From the NCBI GenBank assembly GCA_020328155.1, contig JAIXMX010000005.1:1-64000 (forward strand): a DNA stretch of 64,000 nt, in the 5' to 3' direction. This document shows, one piece after another, positions 39,369-49,293 of this stretch (position 1 is its first letter; each line of letters opens with the position of its first letter). The notes under the pieces were generated by a model. The model was not told the origin of the DNA. It searched no databases and saw only the letters and a program-made list of their open reading frames with translations. This DNA comes from Candidatus Endomicrobiellum agilis (GTDB lineage: Bacteria; Elusimicrobiota; Endomicrobiia; Endomicrobiales; Endomicrobiaceae). The position numbers and the translations under genes are program-made.

Positions 39369-39465
39369 AAATATAACTTAACAGTGCTATCAGTCTTTTA
39401 TATAGTTTCAGATAAAATTTTTAAAATTTACAGAACTGACATAACCAGCCATCAAATATTCTAAT

Positions 39466-39726
39466 CTAATAAAGCTGGAACACACGTGTATTATCTGTAA
39501 TATTATTGCCTTGAAATCTCATTAATTTTGCATATAAAAATTCCGCAAAACTTTTATGTTTAAAACTAAATGTATTTTTTGTAGATTTATAGATGTTATT
39601 TCACACCTTTCCTCTATCTTTTTAAATAAATCAACCGTATTTATATCTAAATTTCTTTCTTTCAAATAATCTTGAAAAAACTTTTCGGATTCTTCTATGG
39701 AAATTTCTATAAGTCTTTCATTTAAT
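39466..39726 (-). pseudogene. Remnant of a STAND/NACHT-type NTPase
   Basis: The minus strand reads NERLIEISIEESEKFFQDYL and VDLFKKIEERCEI, then after a frameshift STKNTFSFKHKSFAEFLYAK to a stop at 39466. The FxFxHxSFxEFLxA pattern is the hallmark found just after the NTPase core of NACHT/STAND proteins, which in bacteria are mostly phage sensors. Only about 85 codons remain. Confidence 0.5.
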
Positions 39727-39761
39727 TATTCTAAATCCGACAGGATACTATAAAATACCTT

Positions 39762-40058
39762 TTATATTTTTGTTATATTTTCTATAAATAGATTTTCTGT
39801 AGAATCAGGTTTAACAGATTCTTCCGGGACAAAGTACAGAGCCTTTGTCGTAGGAGTTTGTACGGCAGTAAACACTCCGCTTTTGTTTTCCCAGTTCAAA
39901 ACATATCTTTCGTCGGAAATTGATACATTTTTGCCGAGAATTAATTTGAGGCGTTCAAAATCAACTTTGCCTTCGCCGAAAACTTCAGGGAACAATTGTT
40001 TAAACTCGTTTAATTTTTCTTTGGTAATATTCAATGATTCTTTAGAGAAATTCTGCAT
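39762..40058 (-). pseudogene. 5' fragment of a type III methylase (mod) gene
   Basis: 98 codons from ATG 40058. The first 92 residues (MQNFSKESLNITKEKLNEFK onward) are nearly identical to the N-terminus of the intact Mod at 55641; homology ends abruptly at Phe-Ile-Glu, before any catalytic motif. The 30 bp upstream (AGCGGAAG ribosome site) also match. Third copy of the mod 5' end in the window. Confidence 0.85.
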
Positions 40059-40231
40059 AAAACTTCCGCTTTTTGCCGTAGTTATTTACTAATAAAATAT
40101 GTTGTTTTCTTTATTATAAACTTTTGTTGTAATTATAACTAATTAAACTGGAATTGTCAGTTTATGTAGTGATATGAGTCCTGATGAAAAATGATAAAAT
40201 ATAAAATAAATAATGAAACGAGAGGGAATTT

Positions 40232-41206
40232 ATGGATATTGATATTACAAAATATTCTAAAGAAATAAAAGATAAATTGATAAGAATGCTTCAATCGTGT
40301 AATTTAAATTTTTTAGTAGGTTCTGGGTGTTCTACTCCCGATATTGAATTATTAGGCGATATTGAACAAGAAATTAATAATAAATTGAAGGAAGCTGGTG
40401 GAAAGGAAGAAGCTGAAAACCGGTTGAATAAATTTAAAGAAAAAATCTTAAATGCTCATAAGGATTTAAATAATAAGCTTGAAACTGTTGAAGAATACCG
40501 GAAATTTTTGGACATGCTTTCAGAAATTTTACATAAAAGATCTAATATAAATATTCATAAAAAAGCTAATATTTTTACCACAAATTACGATTTGTTTATT
40601 GAACAAGCCGCTAATAATATAAACGCTATATTAAATGATGGATTTGAAAGAAATGTTAATTTAAAAAACTTGTTTAAGTTTTCAACAAATACATTTTTTA
40701 ATACCACTTATAATAACGGGCAGTTATATAATTATGAGTTTGAGATTCCAAAAATCAATCTTTTTAAATTGCATGGCTCAGTGTCTTGGAAGTTAAAAAA
40801 AATAGATGATGACGATGTTATAATATTTTCCGATGGAGATAAATATGAATACGATACTGATTTTGTGAGTATCATGCCAAGCAATGATAAATTTGAGCAA
40901 ACTGTCATAAAACATATTATTTACGATTTAATTAGAATGTATGCAAACGAGATAGAAAAAGAAAACACGCTTCTAATCTCGTTAGGTTTTTCTTTTGAAG
41001 ATAAACATCTTTTAGATATTACGCGCAGGGGGCTAAAGAACAGTACTCTCAATTTAGTTATCTTTTGCTATGATGAAAAAGCATTTGAAAGTTTTAAAAG
41101 TAAATTTCAGAATTTTGACAACGTGTCGTTAATACATCGTACCGGAGAGGAATTAAGCTTCAAGGGATTCAACAAACTTTTAACGGAAATAATAAATGGA
41201 ATATAA
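40232..41206 (+). CDS. SIR2-like domain protein of a SIR2-HerA defence pair
   Basis: 324 residues. SIR2_2-type NAD-binding motifs: NFLVGSGCSTPDI near residue 29, IFTTNYDLFIEQAA, a catalytic-type histidine in LFKLHGSVSW, and LISLGFSFEDKHL near residue 250. Proteins of this kind deplete NAD+ on phage infection. The 3' end overlaps the next gene by 11 bp, so the two are translated together. Ribosome site GAGGGA. Together with HerA this matches the SIR2-HerA (Nezha) architecture; assignment to that system is from family knowledge, not tested. Confidence 0.85.
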   Translation: MDIDITKYSKEIKDKLIRMLQSCNLNFLVGSGCSTPDIELLGDIEQEINNKLKEAGGKEEAENRLNKFKEKILNAHKDLNNKLETVEEYRKFLDMLSEILHKRSNINIHKKANIFTTNYDLFIEQAANNINAILNDGFERNVNLKNLFKFSTNTFFNTTYNNGQLYNYEFEIPKINLFKLHGSVSWKLKKIDDDDVIIFSDGDKYEYDTDFVSIMPSNDKFEQTVIKHIIYDLIRMYANEIEKENTLLISLGFSFEDKHLLDITRRGLKNSTLNLVIFCYDEKAFESFKSKFQNFDNVSLIHRTGEELSFKGFNKLLTEIINGI

Positions 41207-43025
41207 AGAATTAATAGAAAAAGCCGTATTAAAAATAGGGAATGTCGTAGAAATTAACGGCAAAAAGGTTTTTATCGTCGTCGATAAAAATAAAAATTCA
41301 CCTGATTTATTGTTTAACGGCGATGTTATAAAAAATGTAGCGGTTGGCAATCATATAGAAATTCAAAAAGGTTTTGTAAGTCTCATTGGAATTGTCGATT
41401 CTGAAAAAATTTTTTCAGATGAGGAAAAAAAGCATTTTGAAGGGAAAAAAGTTGAGAGAATATTAGAAGTTTCTATAGTCGGTTATATTGTGAAAAATCG
41501 CTTTAAGGGAGGTACAAAAGAAGCTCCTCTAATTGGCAATGAAGCGTTTATACTGTCAAAGGAAAAGAAAGAAATTGTTTATAATTTCATAGGTGGTAAC
41601 GAACTGTCTATTAATATAGCTAAATCGCATATTGATGATGCTCCAATAAAATTACCTGTTGATAACTTGTTCAACAGCCATATAGCCGTTTTTGGCAATA
41701 CTGGGAGCGGAAAGTCAAACACTGTAGCTTCTTTATATCAAAGCTTAATAAGTTCATTAGTTAGAAAAAATGAGAAATCTTTTAAAGAAAGTTCAAAGTT
41801 TATTATATTTGACTTTAATGGCGAATATATAGGAAAAGATTGTATAACTAAAAACAAACATTCGTATAATTTATCTACGCATAAGGTGGAAGACGTCGAT
41901 AAAATTCCGTTAAAAACCACAGATATGCTTGATGTAGAAATGTTTTCTATTTTGTCCAATGCGACAGAAAAAACTCAAAGACCGTTTATTTCCGGAGTAG
42001 TTAGGTTTTATAATCGTGTTTTTAAAAAAGAAAAACCAATTGATTATTTTAAGGGTATATTAAAAGCTCGAATAAAAGATATATTTCGTTTGAGAGATAT
42101 TAAAGCCGGTCTGTTGCTAGATTACGCAAGTGAGATTTTATTTGATGAAAACAATTTTGATGAAAACAATATAGAAGGTGCTAAATCTGACATTATTTGG
42201 CATTGTACATATAAAGGGTTTTATTCCAGCGATGATGAAAAACACGTGCTTCTTGCCACTGACGAATCTATTGAAAAAACTAAAATATACAAGACTGTTA
42301 ATGATTTCAAGTTCAGCAACAGTTTTATTGAAAAAATAATAAGTTTTATGTACTTACAATTGATACAACAAGTTCTTAGCAATAGGGCTAATAATGAGCA
42401 TATCGCTCCTCTAATTAATAGAATAAAGTCTAAAAAAAATGATATTGAAAAAGCAGATATTTTTTTGGAAAAAAATTTTATCGTTATTAATATGCGCGAC
42501 GCCAATTTAGATATGAAAAAGACTATTCCTCTTTTGCTAGCAAAAAAAGTATATTCCGAGCATAAAAAAAATAATAAGGGAACGTTAACAATTATTATAG
42601 ATGAAGCTCATAACATATTATCTAATCAATCGTTTAGGGAATCTGAAGATTGGAAGGATTTTAGGTTAGAAACTTTTGAAGAGATAATAAAAGAAGGCAG
42701 AAAATTTGGAGTTTTTCTAACTATAGCGAGCCAGCGTCCAAGCGATATTTCCGAGACAATAATTTCGCAAGCGCATAATTATTTTATTCATAAACTTGTA
42801 AATCACGAGGACATTGAGGCTATATCTAACGCAGTGTCGTATATAGATAGATTGTCGTTAGGCTCAATACCAACTTTAGAAGTTGGAACTTGTATATTTA
42901 GCGGTACTGCCGCGCAGTTGCCATTAAAAATAAATATTGTTGAATTAGATGAAAAACAAAAGCCTCAGAGCAATACGATAAAGTATCGGGATCTTATACA
43001 AAACAATCCTTTGAAACAAGAATAA
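41196..43025 (+). CDS. HerA-family DNA translocase/ATPase, partner of SIR2
   Basis: 609 residues. N-terminal HAS-barrel-like beta domain, DUF87 core with Walker A VFGNTGSGKSNT (about 165-176), Walker B LTIIIDEAHN, and the HerA arginine/motif region TIASQRPSDISETIISQAHN. HerA forms hexamers that bind DNA ends and, in SIR2-HerA systems, assemble with SIR2 into a large NADase/nuclease complex. Begins inside the SIR2 coding sequence. No other gene follows on the strand before alaS, so this is a two-gene system. Confidence 0.85.
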   Translation: MEYKELIEKAVLKIGNVVEINGKKVFIVVDKNKNSPDLLFNGDVIKNVAVGNHIEIQKGFVSLIGIVDSEKIFSDEEKKHFEGKKVERILEVSIVGYIVKNRFKGGTKEAPLIGNEAFILSKEKKEIVYNFIGGNELSINIAKSHIDDAPIKLPVDNLFNSHIAVFGNTGSGKSNTVASLYQSLISSLVRKNEKSFKESSKFIIFDFNGEYIGKDCITKNKHSYNLSTHKVEDVDKIPLKTTDMLDVEMFSILSNATEKTQRPFISGVVRFYNRVFKKEKPIDYFKGILKARIKDIFRLRDIKAGLLLDYASEILFDENNFDENNIEGAKSDIIWHCTYKGFYSSDDEKHVLLATDESIEKTKIYKTVNDFKFSNSFIEKIISFMYLQLIQQVLSNRANNEHIAPLINRIKSKKNDIEKADIFLEKNFIVINMRDANLDMKKTIPLLLAKKVYSEHKKNNKGTLTIIIDEAHNILSNQSFRESEDWKDFRLETFEEIIKEGRKFGVFLTIASQRPSDISETIISQAHNYFIHKLVNHEDIEAISNAVSYIDRLSLGSIPTLEVGTCIFSGTAAQLPLKINIVELDEKQKPQSNTIKYRDLIQNNPLKQE

Positions 43026-43191
43026 TATCAGTGATTTTATAGCTTAAATTAATTTTGCATTTCTCTTTTTTAGGGCAAGCGTTTTACTTTTTCAATACTT
43101 TTGCACTTGAAAAAAAACGTCAAATTAATTGTATATTCAACGGTTGCAAACATTTGAGTTAAGATAAAACTTTTAGTAAAATTACTTCATT

Positions 43192-45819
43192 ATGGATAAA
43201 TTATCATCGGAAATCAGATCGGAATTTTTAAGATTTTTTAAGAATAACGGATGTGTCGTCGTCCCGTCGGATTCGCTTATTCCCGCCGGGGATAAAACAC
43301 TGCTTTTTACTTCTGCGGGAATGGTGCAGTTCAAACAGCATTTTCTTGGACAGAGCAAAGATTCTTTTACAAAAGCGGCAAGCTGCCAGAAATGTTTCAG
43401 AACGTCTGACATCGAACAAGTGGGAACGACAGCAAGGCATCTTACGTTTTTTGAAATGCTCGGAAATTTTTCTTTCGGCGATTATTTTAAAAAAGAAGCC
43501 GCCGCGTGGGCGTGGGAATTTTTAACAAAAAATATGTCGCTGCCTAAGGACAAACTGTATATAACCGTTTACAAAGACGATGACGAAGCAGCTGAAATCT
43601 GGAAGGTAATCGCTCCGTCAAATAGAATTATAAGGATGAACGAAGAAACGAATTTTTGGAATATGGGCGATGTGGGTCCGTGCGGTCCGTGTTCAGAAAT
43701 TTTAATAGATTTGGGTCGTGAAACGGGTTGCGGCAGTTCTGCATGCAGTCCGTCCTGCAGCTGCGGCAGATATCTTGAGATATGGAATCTTGTGTTTACG
43801 CAGTTTGACAGACAGTCCGACGGTTCGCTTAGAAATCTTCCCAAAAAAAACATTGACACGGGTATGGGACTCGAAAGACTAATTGCGGCGACAAACGGCA
43901 AAAAGAATGTTTTTGACACCGATTTGTTTATGCCAATTATAGAAAGCGCCGCGGAGATTTTAAAGATAAAAAATGAAGGCAAAGATATGCCGAAGCTCAG
44001 AATGATTGCGGATCATTCAAGAGCGGCAACCTTTTTAATTTCAGACGGAATACTGCCGTCAAACGAAGGAAGAGGATACGTTTTAAGAAGAATTTTAAGA
44101 AGAGCTTTAAGACAGGGAAAATTTTACGGATACGGCAGACCGTTTATAAACGAGATTGTTTTGCCTGTATTTAAAATTATGGAATCTGCGTATCCGGAAC
44201 TTTCCTCAAAGTTAAGCAGCATACGATACGTTATCAAAACTGAAGAAGAAAAGTTTTTAGAAACGCTCGAATCGGGTTCTGAAATGCTTTCCGGCATTAT
44301 AAGCTCTTATAAATCTAAAGGACTAAATGTTGTCGGCGGCAAAGATGTTTTTAAACTTTACGACACTTACGGATTTCCGCACGATTTAACAAAGGAGATT
44401 GCCTCTGAAAACGGGCTGGGGATTGACGAAGACGGATTTAAATCCGAACAGAAAACAGCGCGGGAGAAATCGCGCGCCGCATGGGGCGGATCGGGTGAAA
44501 AAGACATGACTTTTTATTCAATACTGCGCAAAAAAACAGGCGACACAGCGTTTGCGGGATATGACGATTACGTAAGCGAAGGCAGAGTCCTAGCTTTGAT
44601 AAAAACCGACAAAGAAGTCGGCGAATTAAGAGCCGGCGAAAGCGGCGGGATTATACTTTCTCAGACTTCTTTTTATGCGCAGTCCGGCGGACAAGACGCC
44701 GATAAAGGAAAAATAGCAAACGGTTCTTTTGAAAGCGACGTTGAAGACGTTCTCAAACCTGTGGGAAATTTGTTTGTGCATAAAGTAAAAATTTTAAAAG
44801 GTCTTGTGAAAATTGGCGATACGGTATCGGCGATAATTGACGTTGAACGCAGAATGCAGATTGCAAGACACCACACGACCGCGCACTTGCTTCATAAAGC
44901 GCTCCGCGAGACTTTCGGCGAACATATAGCTCAGGCGGGATCTTTGGTGGCAAGAGATTATTTCCGTTTTGATTTTACGCACTTTTCCGCAGTTAAAAAG
45001 AACGATTTAATCGGGTTAGAGAAAAAAGTTAATTGTATTATAAGATCGAATTTAGAAGTGCGTATTAAAACTATGGCGGCTGCGGAAGCGCGAAGCGCCG
45101 GAGCAATAGCGCTGTTTGGCGAAAAGTACGGCGAAGAGGTAAGGACTGTTTCTGTAAAAAATAAAGATGGAAACGGCAATTACTCAATGGAACTGTGCGG
45201 AGGGACGCATGTCGGAAGAACAGGCGATATAGGTATTTTTAAAATTACGGCAGAATCGTCTATTGCCGCAGGAATAAGGCGTATAGAAGCAGTTGCCGGC
45301 GTCGCCGCAGAAAATTATATTTTAAACGAAGAAGCTGCAACTGTTATGACTGCAGAAATATTGAACGTTGCGAAAGAAGAGCTTATAAATAAAGCGCGGA
45401 AATTCGTTATTGATTATAAAAAACTTGAAAGCGAACTCGGCTCGTTAAGAAGCAGTCAGATATTAGATAAAATAGATTCTTATGCTAAAGACATCAAATG
45501 TGTCAATGGAATAAATTTTTTATCCGCCATGGTCGGCGAAACGGATGTAAAATCGCTGAGAAATATATCCGATCAATTAAAAGAGAAATTGAAATCTGTC
45601 GTATTATTAATAGTTTCAAAAAACGAAAGCAAAGCGTTTTTTATAGTGTCTGCTACGCTGGACTGTGTAAGAAAAGGGGTCGATGCGGGTAAAATAGCGA
45701 AAGCTTTCGCCGCGACTATAAACGGTTCGGGTGGAGGAAAACCTGATTTTGCTCAAGGCGGATCAAAAGATTTGTCAAATTTAAGCAACGCCATAAAAAA
45801 CGCGCAGGAATTATTATGA
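43192..45819 (+). CDS. alaS: Alanyl-tRNA synthetase
   Basis: 875 residues, normal length. N-terminal class II catalytic domain (TSAGMVQFKQHFLG, RTSDIEQVGTTARHLTFFEM), editing domain with HHTTAHLLHKAL and the CGGTHVGRTGDIG zinc/editing motif, and a C-terminal DHHA1 domain with a Gly-rich end (NGSGGGKPDFAQGGSKD). Charges tRNA-Ala. Separate transcription unit; nothing unusual. Confidence 0.98.
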   Translation: MDKLSSEIRSEFLRFFKNNGCVVVPSDSLIPAGDKTLLFTSAGMVQFKQHFLGQSKDSFTKAASCQKCFRTSDIEQVGTTARHLTFFEMLGNFSFGDYFKKEAAAWAWEFLTKNMSLPKDKLYITVYKDDDEAAEIWKVIAPSNRIIRMNEETNFWNMGDVGPCGPCSEILIDLGRETGCGSSACSPSCSCGRYLEIWNLVFTQFDRQSDGSLRNLPKKNIDTGMGLERLIAATNGKKNVFDTDLFMPIIESAAEILKIKNEGKDMPKLRMIADHSRAATFLISDGILPSNEGRGYVLRRILRRALRQGKFYGYGRPFINEIVLPVFKIMESAYPELSSKLSSIRYVIKTEEEKFLETLESGSEMLSGIISSYKSKGLNVVGGKDVFKLYDTYGFPHDLTKEIASENGLGIDEDGFKSEQKTAREKSRAAWGGSGEKDMTFYSILRKKTGDTAFAGYDDYVSEGRVLALIKTDKEVGELRAGESGGIILSQTSFYAQSGGQDADKGKIANGSFESDVEDVLKPVGNLFVHKVKILKGLVKIGDTVSAIIDVERRMQIARHHTTAHLLHKALRETFGEHIAQAGSLVARDYFRFDFTHFSAVKKNDLIGLEKKVNCIIRSNLEVRIKTMAAAEARSAGAIALFGEKYGEEVRTVSVKNKDGNGNYSMELCGGTHVGRTGDIGIFKITAESSIAAGIRRIEAVAGVAAENYILNEEAATVMTAEILNVAKEELINKARKFVIDYKKLESELGSLRSSQILDKIDSYAKDIKCVNGINFLSAMVGETDVKSLRNISDQLKEKLKSVVLLIVSKNESKAFFIVSATLDCVRKGVDAGKIAKAFAATINGSGGGKPDFAQGGSKDLSNLSNAIKNAQELL

Positions 45820-45848
45820 TGTTCTTTTTTTTGAAATATCACAAGCTT

Positions 45849-46113
45849 TTATACTTCAGCTATCGACGGCTCGTCAAGAGTTGTTCTCAACTTTCTCTTA
45901 TCAAAGAAATCTCTCTCTCTAAAATACTCCCGTTTTTTTAATACGCGGGATCATTCCTTCTGCTTTAATTTTTACAGAATCCCTAATAAAAGAAAATTTC
46001 GCTTGTCTTTTTATGCGCCGCTCACAGACGGCGAAGATAATTCTCTGATTTGTTGCTTTTCTTTTTTTCCAGTCAACCATCCGCTCCAATCCAGATAGTC
46101 GTCGATAAAGCAC
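45849..46113 (-). pseudogene. Basic small-protein remnant with frameshift
   Basis: 64 codons of Lys/Arg-rich sequence (ERRIKRQAKFSFIRDSVKIK, EGMIPR), then in the next frame VLKKREYFRERDFFDKRKLR ending DEPSIAEV. The KREYF...RKL part is vaguely like ribosomal protein S21, which I do not claim. The remaining bases up to exuT (46114-46392) hold nothing recognisable. Confidence 0.3.
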
Positions 46114-46392
46114 TTTGGTTGTCTCGTCAACATTAATTTACGCGTTCATTATTTTCTGCGGAGGCGGACTGGTTAGAAGATTTCGGATTTCGGATTTTGG
46201 TTTTCAGTTTCAGTTTTACAGCAACAGATGACGACGACAGCAATAAAAATTAAAGTTTCTAATACTGCAAATTTATTTGGCATAAAAAGTCAGCTACAAA
46301 GCCTCTCATTGAGATATTTGCCACAGAAAAAAATTCTCTGCTATCTGCGCATACTTGCTCCCATTATTGTTGCCATAAAGACAATAGCGCCT

Positions 46393-47814
46393 CTACAAGT
46401 CTGTTATAGGTTTAAACTTGGGGACAAGTAGTTTCATTACGCACCACGCTAGCAAATAAGCGACTGCGCAGAAAGCAAACATTATAGTGTATCCCGTTTC
46501 AATATGTCCAAGCGCGCTATAATGATCAAACAGCCAGCCGCCTGCTTTAGAAATAATTACGCCGCTGATACTGCCCGCCGTGCTTCCAATACCGATTACC
46601 GAAGCCACAACTTTTTTGGGAAACATATCCGATACCGTAGTAAAAATATTAGCCGACCATGCCTGATGCGCCGACGTGCCGATTCCTATTAGCACAATAG
46701 GCCACCAATAGCTGATACTGCTCAGCGGCTGTGCCAACAGCACCACAAGAGGACAAAGCGCTATAACAATCATAGCCAACATGCGGGCAGGGTACATATT
46801 CATACCTTTGTTGACAAAATAAGTGGGCAGCCATCCTCCGCCTACGCTGCCAACCATAGTCATAGTGTAAACCACCGCAAGGGGCAGCATTAACTGCGTG
46901 CCTGTCATACCATAGTACGATTTAAGAAAAACCGGAAGCCAAAACAGAAAAAACCACCAAACGCAGTCCGTAAGAAATTTGCCCGCGACGAAAGACCATG
47001 TCTGTCTGTACCCGAGAAGACGGAACCAGCGGACTTTATTTTTATCGTTTTCGTCATCTTCGGCGTTGTTCTTTTCAACGCTCTCTTCTTGCGTATCGCT
47101 ATGAATATAATCATATTCGGCTTTGTTTATTTTTCCTTTTTTCAAAAGTTTTTCCGGACTGTCATAATAGAATTTCCAAAAGACCAGCCATAAAAATCCC
47201 GTTAAACCCACTAAGATAAACGCGTATTCCCAACCGAAATATTCCGCTATCAGCGGCACGCTAAGCGGCGCGATGACCGCTCCGATATTAGCGCCAGAAT
47301 TGAAGATGCCCGTTGAAAGCGACCGTTCTTTTTTAGGAAACCATTCCGCCGTCGTTTTAATAGCCGAAGGGAAATTTCCAGATTCGCCCGCGCCCAGCAC
47401 AATACGCGCGAATATAAAGCCTATTACGGACGCGGGCATTGCGAAGCCAAGTGCAGAGAACAAAGGCGACAAAGCGCCGCCTATGTGGTTTGCAAAAGCA
47501 TGTATTATCGCCCCTATTGACCACAATACCAACGCCCATGAATATCCTTTTTTAGTGCCGAGCCAGTCTATAAACCTGCCTGCAAAAAGCAGCGCTACGG
47601 CGTAACAAAGCTGAAAGGCTGAAGTGATATTGGCATAATCGCTGTAGGTCCAGTGAAACTTCTCCGACAAATACGGTTGTAGCAGGCTTAACACCTGTCT
47701 GTCTACATAATTTATAGTGGTGGCAAAAAAGAGTAACATACAGATAATCCATCTGTAATTAGTCGCTTTTTGATTGATTGTATTGGCAGCGGAAAAAGTT
47801 TCATTTTGTGCCAT
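46393..47814 (-). CDS. exuT: MFS hexuronate transporter
   Basis: 473 residues with 12 predicted membrane spans. The ACS/hexuronate branch of the major facilitator superfamily is indicated by YVDRQVLSLLQPYL, FGRFIDWLGTKKG-like loop 2-3, ARIVLGAGESGNFPSAIKTTAEWFP and GIFNSGANIGA. Imports glucuronate/galacturonate with protons. Last gene of the hexuronate operon, 53 bp after uxaC. Confidence 0.9.
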   Translation of the reverse strand: MAQNETFSAANTINQKATNYRWIICMLLFFATTINYVDRQVLSLLQPYLSEKFHWTYSDYANITSAFQLCYAVALLFAGRFIDWLGTKKGYSWALVLWSIGAIIHAFANHIGGALSPLFSALGFAMPASVIGFIFARIVLGAGESGNFPSAIKTTAEWFPKKERSLSTGIFNSGANIGAVIAPLSVPLIAEYFGWEYAFILVGLTGFLWLVFWKFYYDSPEKLLKKGKINKAEYDYIHSDTQEESVEKNNAEDDENDKNKVRWFRLLGYRQTWSFVAGKFLTDCVWWFFLFWLPVFLKSYYGMTGTQLMLPLAVVYTMTMVGSVGGGWLPTYFVNKGMNMYPARMLAMIVIALCPLVVLLAQPLSSISYWWPIVLIGIGTSAHQAWSANIFTTVSDMFPKKVVASVIGIGSTAGSISGVIISKAGGWLFDHYSALGHIETGYTIMFAFCAVAYLLAWCVMKLLVPKFKPITDL

Positions 47815-47867
47815 TGACGATTCTCCTGTTAAAATTTCTTTTGCTCGCGTAACGCGATGTCAGGAAA

Positions 47868-49274
47868 TTAGAGATTAAATTTAAAATAACGAACGGCGTT
47901 ATCATAAGAAATGTCCGAAACTATTTTGGAAAGCATTTTGATGTCGTACGGATATTCGCCGTTTTCAACCCAGCCGCCTATCAAATCGCATAGAATGCGT
48001 CTGAAATATTCGTGTCTTGTGTAAGATAGGAAACTGCGTGAATCGGTAAGCATGCCGATAAAATTGCTTAAAATACCCAAATTGGCGAGAGAAGTGAGCT
48101 GTTCAATTATGCCGGTTTTGTGATCGTTGAACCACCATGCGGCGCCCTGCTGCACTTTGCTTAAAGCCGAATCGTTTTGGAAGCAGCCCAGCACGGTGCC
48201 TATGACGGCGTTGTCGTTGGGATTAAGGCTGTATATTATCGTCCGCGGAAGTCGTCCGGAAGAGTCAAGAGCGTCGAGAAAGTCCGCCATTTGCGCGCCG
48301 GAGGCAAAATTATCTATGCAATCATGTCCGGTGTCCGGTCCGAGTTTATCAAACACGAGCGTGTTATTATTGCGTTTGCAGCCGTAGTGCAGTTCCATGA
48401 CAAGGTCGTTTTTGAAATATTCCTCACCTGCAAAAATCATAAAAGCGGTTTTATATTTCAGTTCCTCCTCTTTGGTAAGCACGCCTCCGCTTAGTCTTTT
48501 GCTAAATATTAGTTCCTGTTCTTTTTCGGAAGAAGGGACATACGTAATGTACTCAAGGGCATGATCTGTCGCGCGACAGCCTAAAGAAATAAAAAACTCC
48601 AGTCTTCTTTGGAAAGCTTCTTTCAGCGCTGAAAAAGAGTTGATATTGATGTTGCTTATTCGCGAAAGACGGATGATGTAATCCATAAAGCCGGGTTTTT
48701 CTATGTTCAGCGCTTTGTCTGGACGCCACGCCGGAAGAACCTGCACGTCAAAAGATTTATCTTCTTTAATTTTTTTGTGCCATTCAAGATTGTCGACTGG
48801 ATCATCCGTAGTGCATATCAGCGTAACGCCGGACTGCTTTATCATGCCGCGCGCTGACATGGATTTCTCTTCAAGTTTTTTGTTGCACAGCGTCCATACT
48901 TCCTCTGCGGTTTCGCTGTTTAAAACGCCTTCATAGCCAAAATATCTTCTGAGTTCGAGATGGCTCCAATGATAGAGAGGATTTCCTATCGCTCTTTCAA
49001 GAGTTTCCGCCCATTTTTGGAATTTTTCTCTATCAGGAGCGTTGCCGGTGATATACTTCTCTTCTACGCCGTTGGAGCGCAGCTGCCGCCATTTATAGTG
49101 GTCTCCGCCAAGCCATACCTGACTTATATTTTCAAACTGTCTGTCCTGCGCGATTTCCTTAGGGTCAATATGGCAATGATAGTCCAATACGGGTTTTTTT
49201 TCCGCGTGTTTATGGAAAAGCTCTTTTGCCGTTTCCGTAGAAAGTAAAAAATCTTTATCAAGAAAATTTTTCAT
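47868..49274 (-). CDS. uxaC: Glucuronate isomerase
   Basis: 468 residues from ATG 49274 (GGAGT upstream; an in-frame upstream extension overlapping the SDR gene is not expected). Signature YHCHIDPKEIAQDR with the metal-binding His-x-His, HWSHLELRRYFG, TTDDPVDNLEWH and SFLSYTRHEYFRRILC. An amidohydrolase-fold enzyme that turns D-glucuronate into D-fructuronate, the first step of the pathway. Confidence 0.97.
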   Translation of the reverse strand: MKNFLDKDFLLSTETAKELFHKHAEKKPVLDYHCHIDPKEIAQDRQFENISQVWLGGDHYKWRQLRSNGVEEKYITGNAPDREKFQKWAETLERAIGNPLYHWSHLELRRYFGYEGVLNSETAEEVWTLCNKKLEEKSMSARGMIKQSGVTLICTTDDPVDNLEWHKKIKEDKSFDVQVLPAWRPDKALNIEKPGFMDYIIRLSRISNININSFSALKEAFQRRLEFFISLGCRATDHALEYITYVPSSEKEQELIFSKRLSGGVLTKEEELKYKTAFMIFAGEEYFKNDLVMELHYGCKRNNNTLVFDKLGPDTGHDCIDNFASGAQMADFLDALDSSGRLPRTIIYSLNPNDNAVIGTVLGCFQNDSALSKVQQGAAWWFNDHKTGIIEQLTSLANLGILSNFIGMLTDSRSFLSYTRHEYFRRILCDLIGGWVENGEYPYDIKMLSKIVSDISYDNAVRYFKFNL

Positions 49275-49293
49275 AATTTTACTCCGTTTATTT

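Noticed and set aside
43228-45179. Several 60-137 codon minus-strand frames inside alaS
   Set aside because: They are shadows of the alaS codons; no start signals and no family features.
45849-46113. Ribosomal protein S21
   Set aside because: Only a short KREYF-like stretch agrees and the frame is shifted; not enough for a call.
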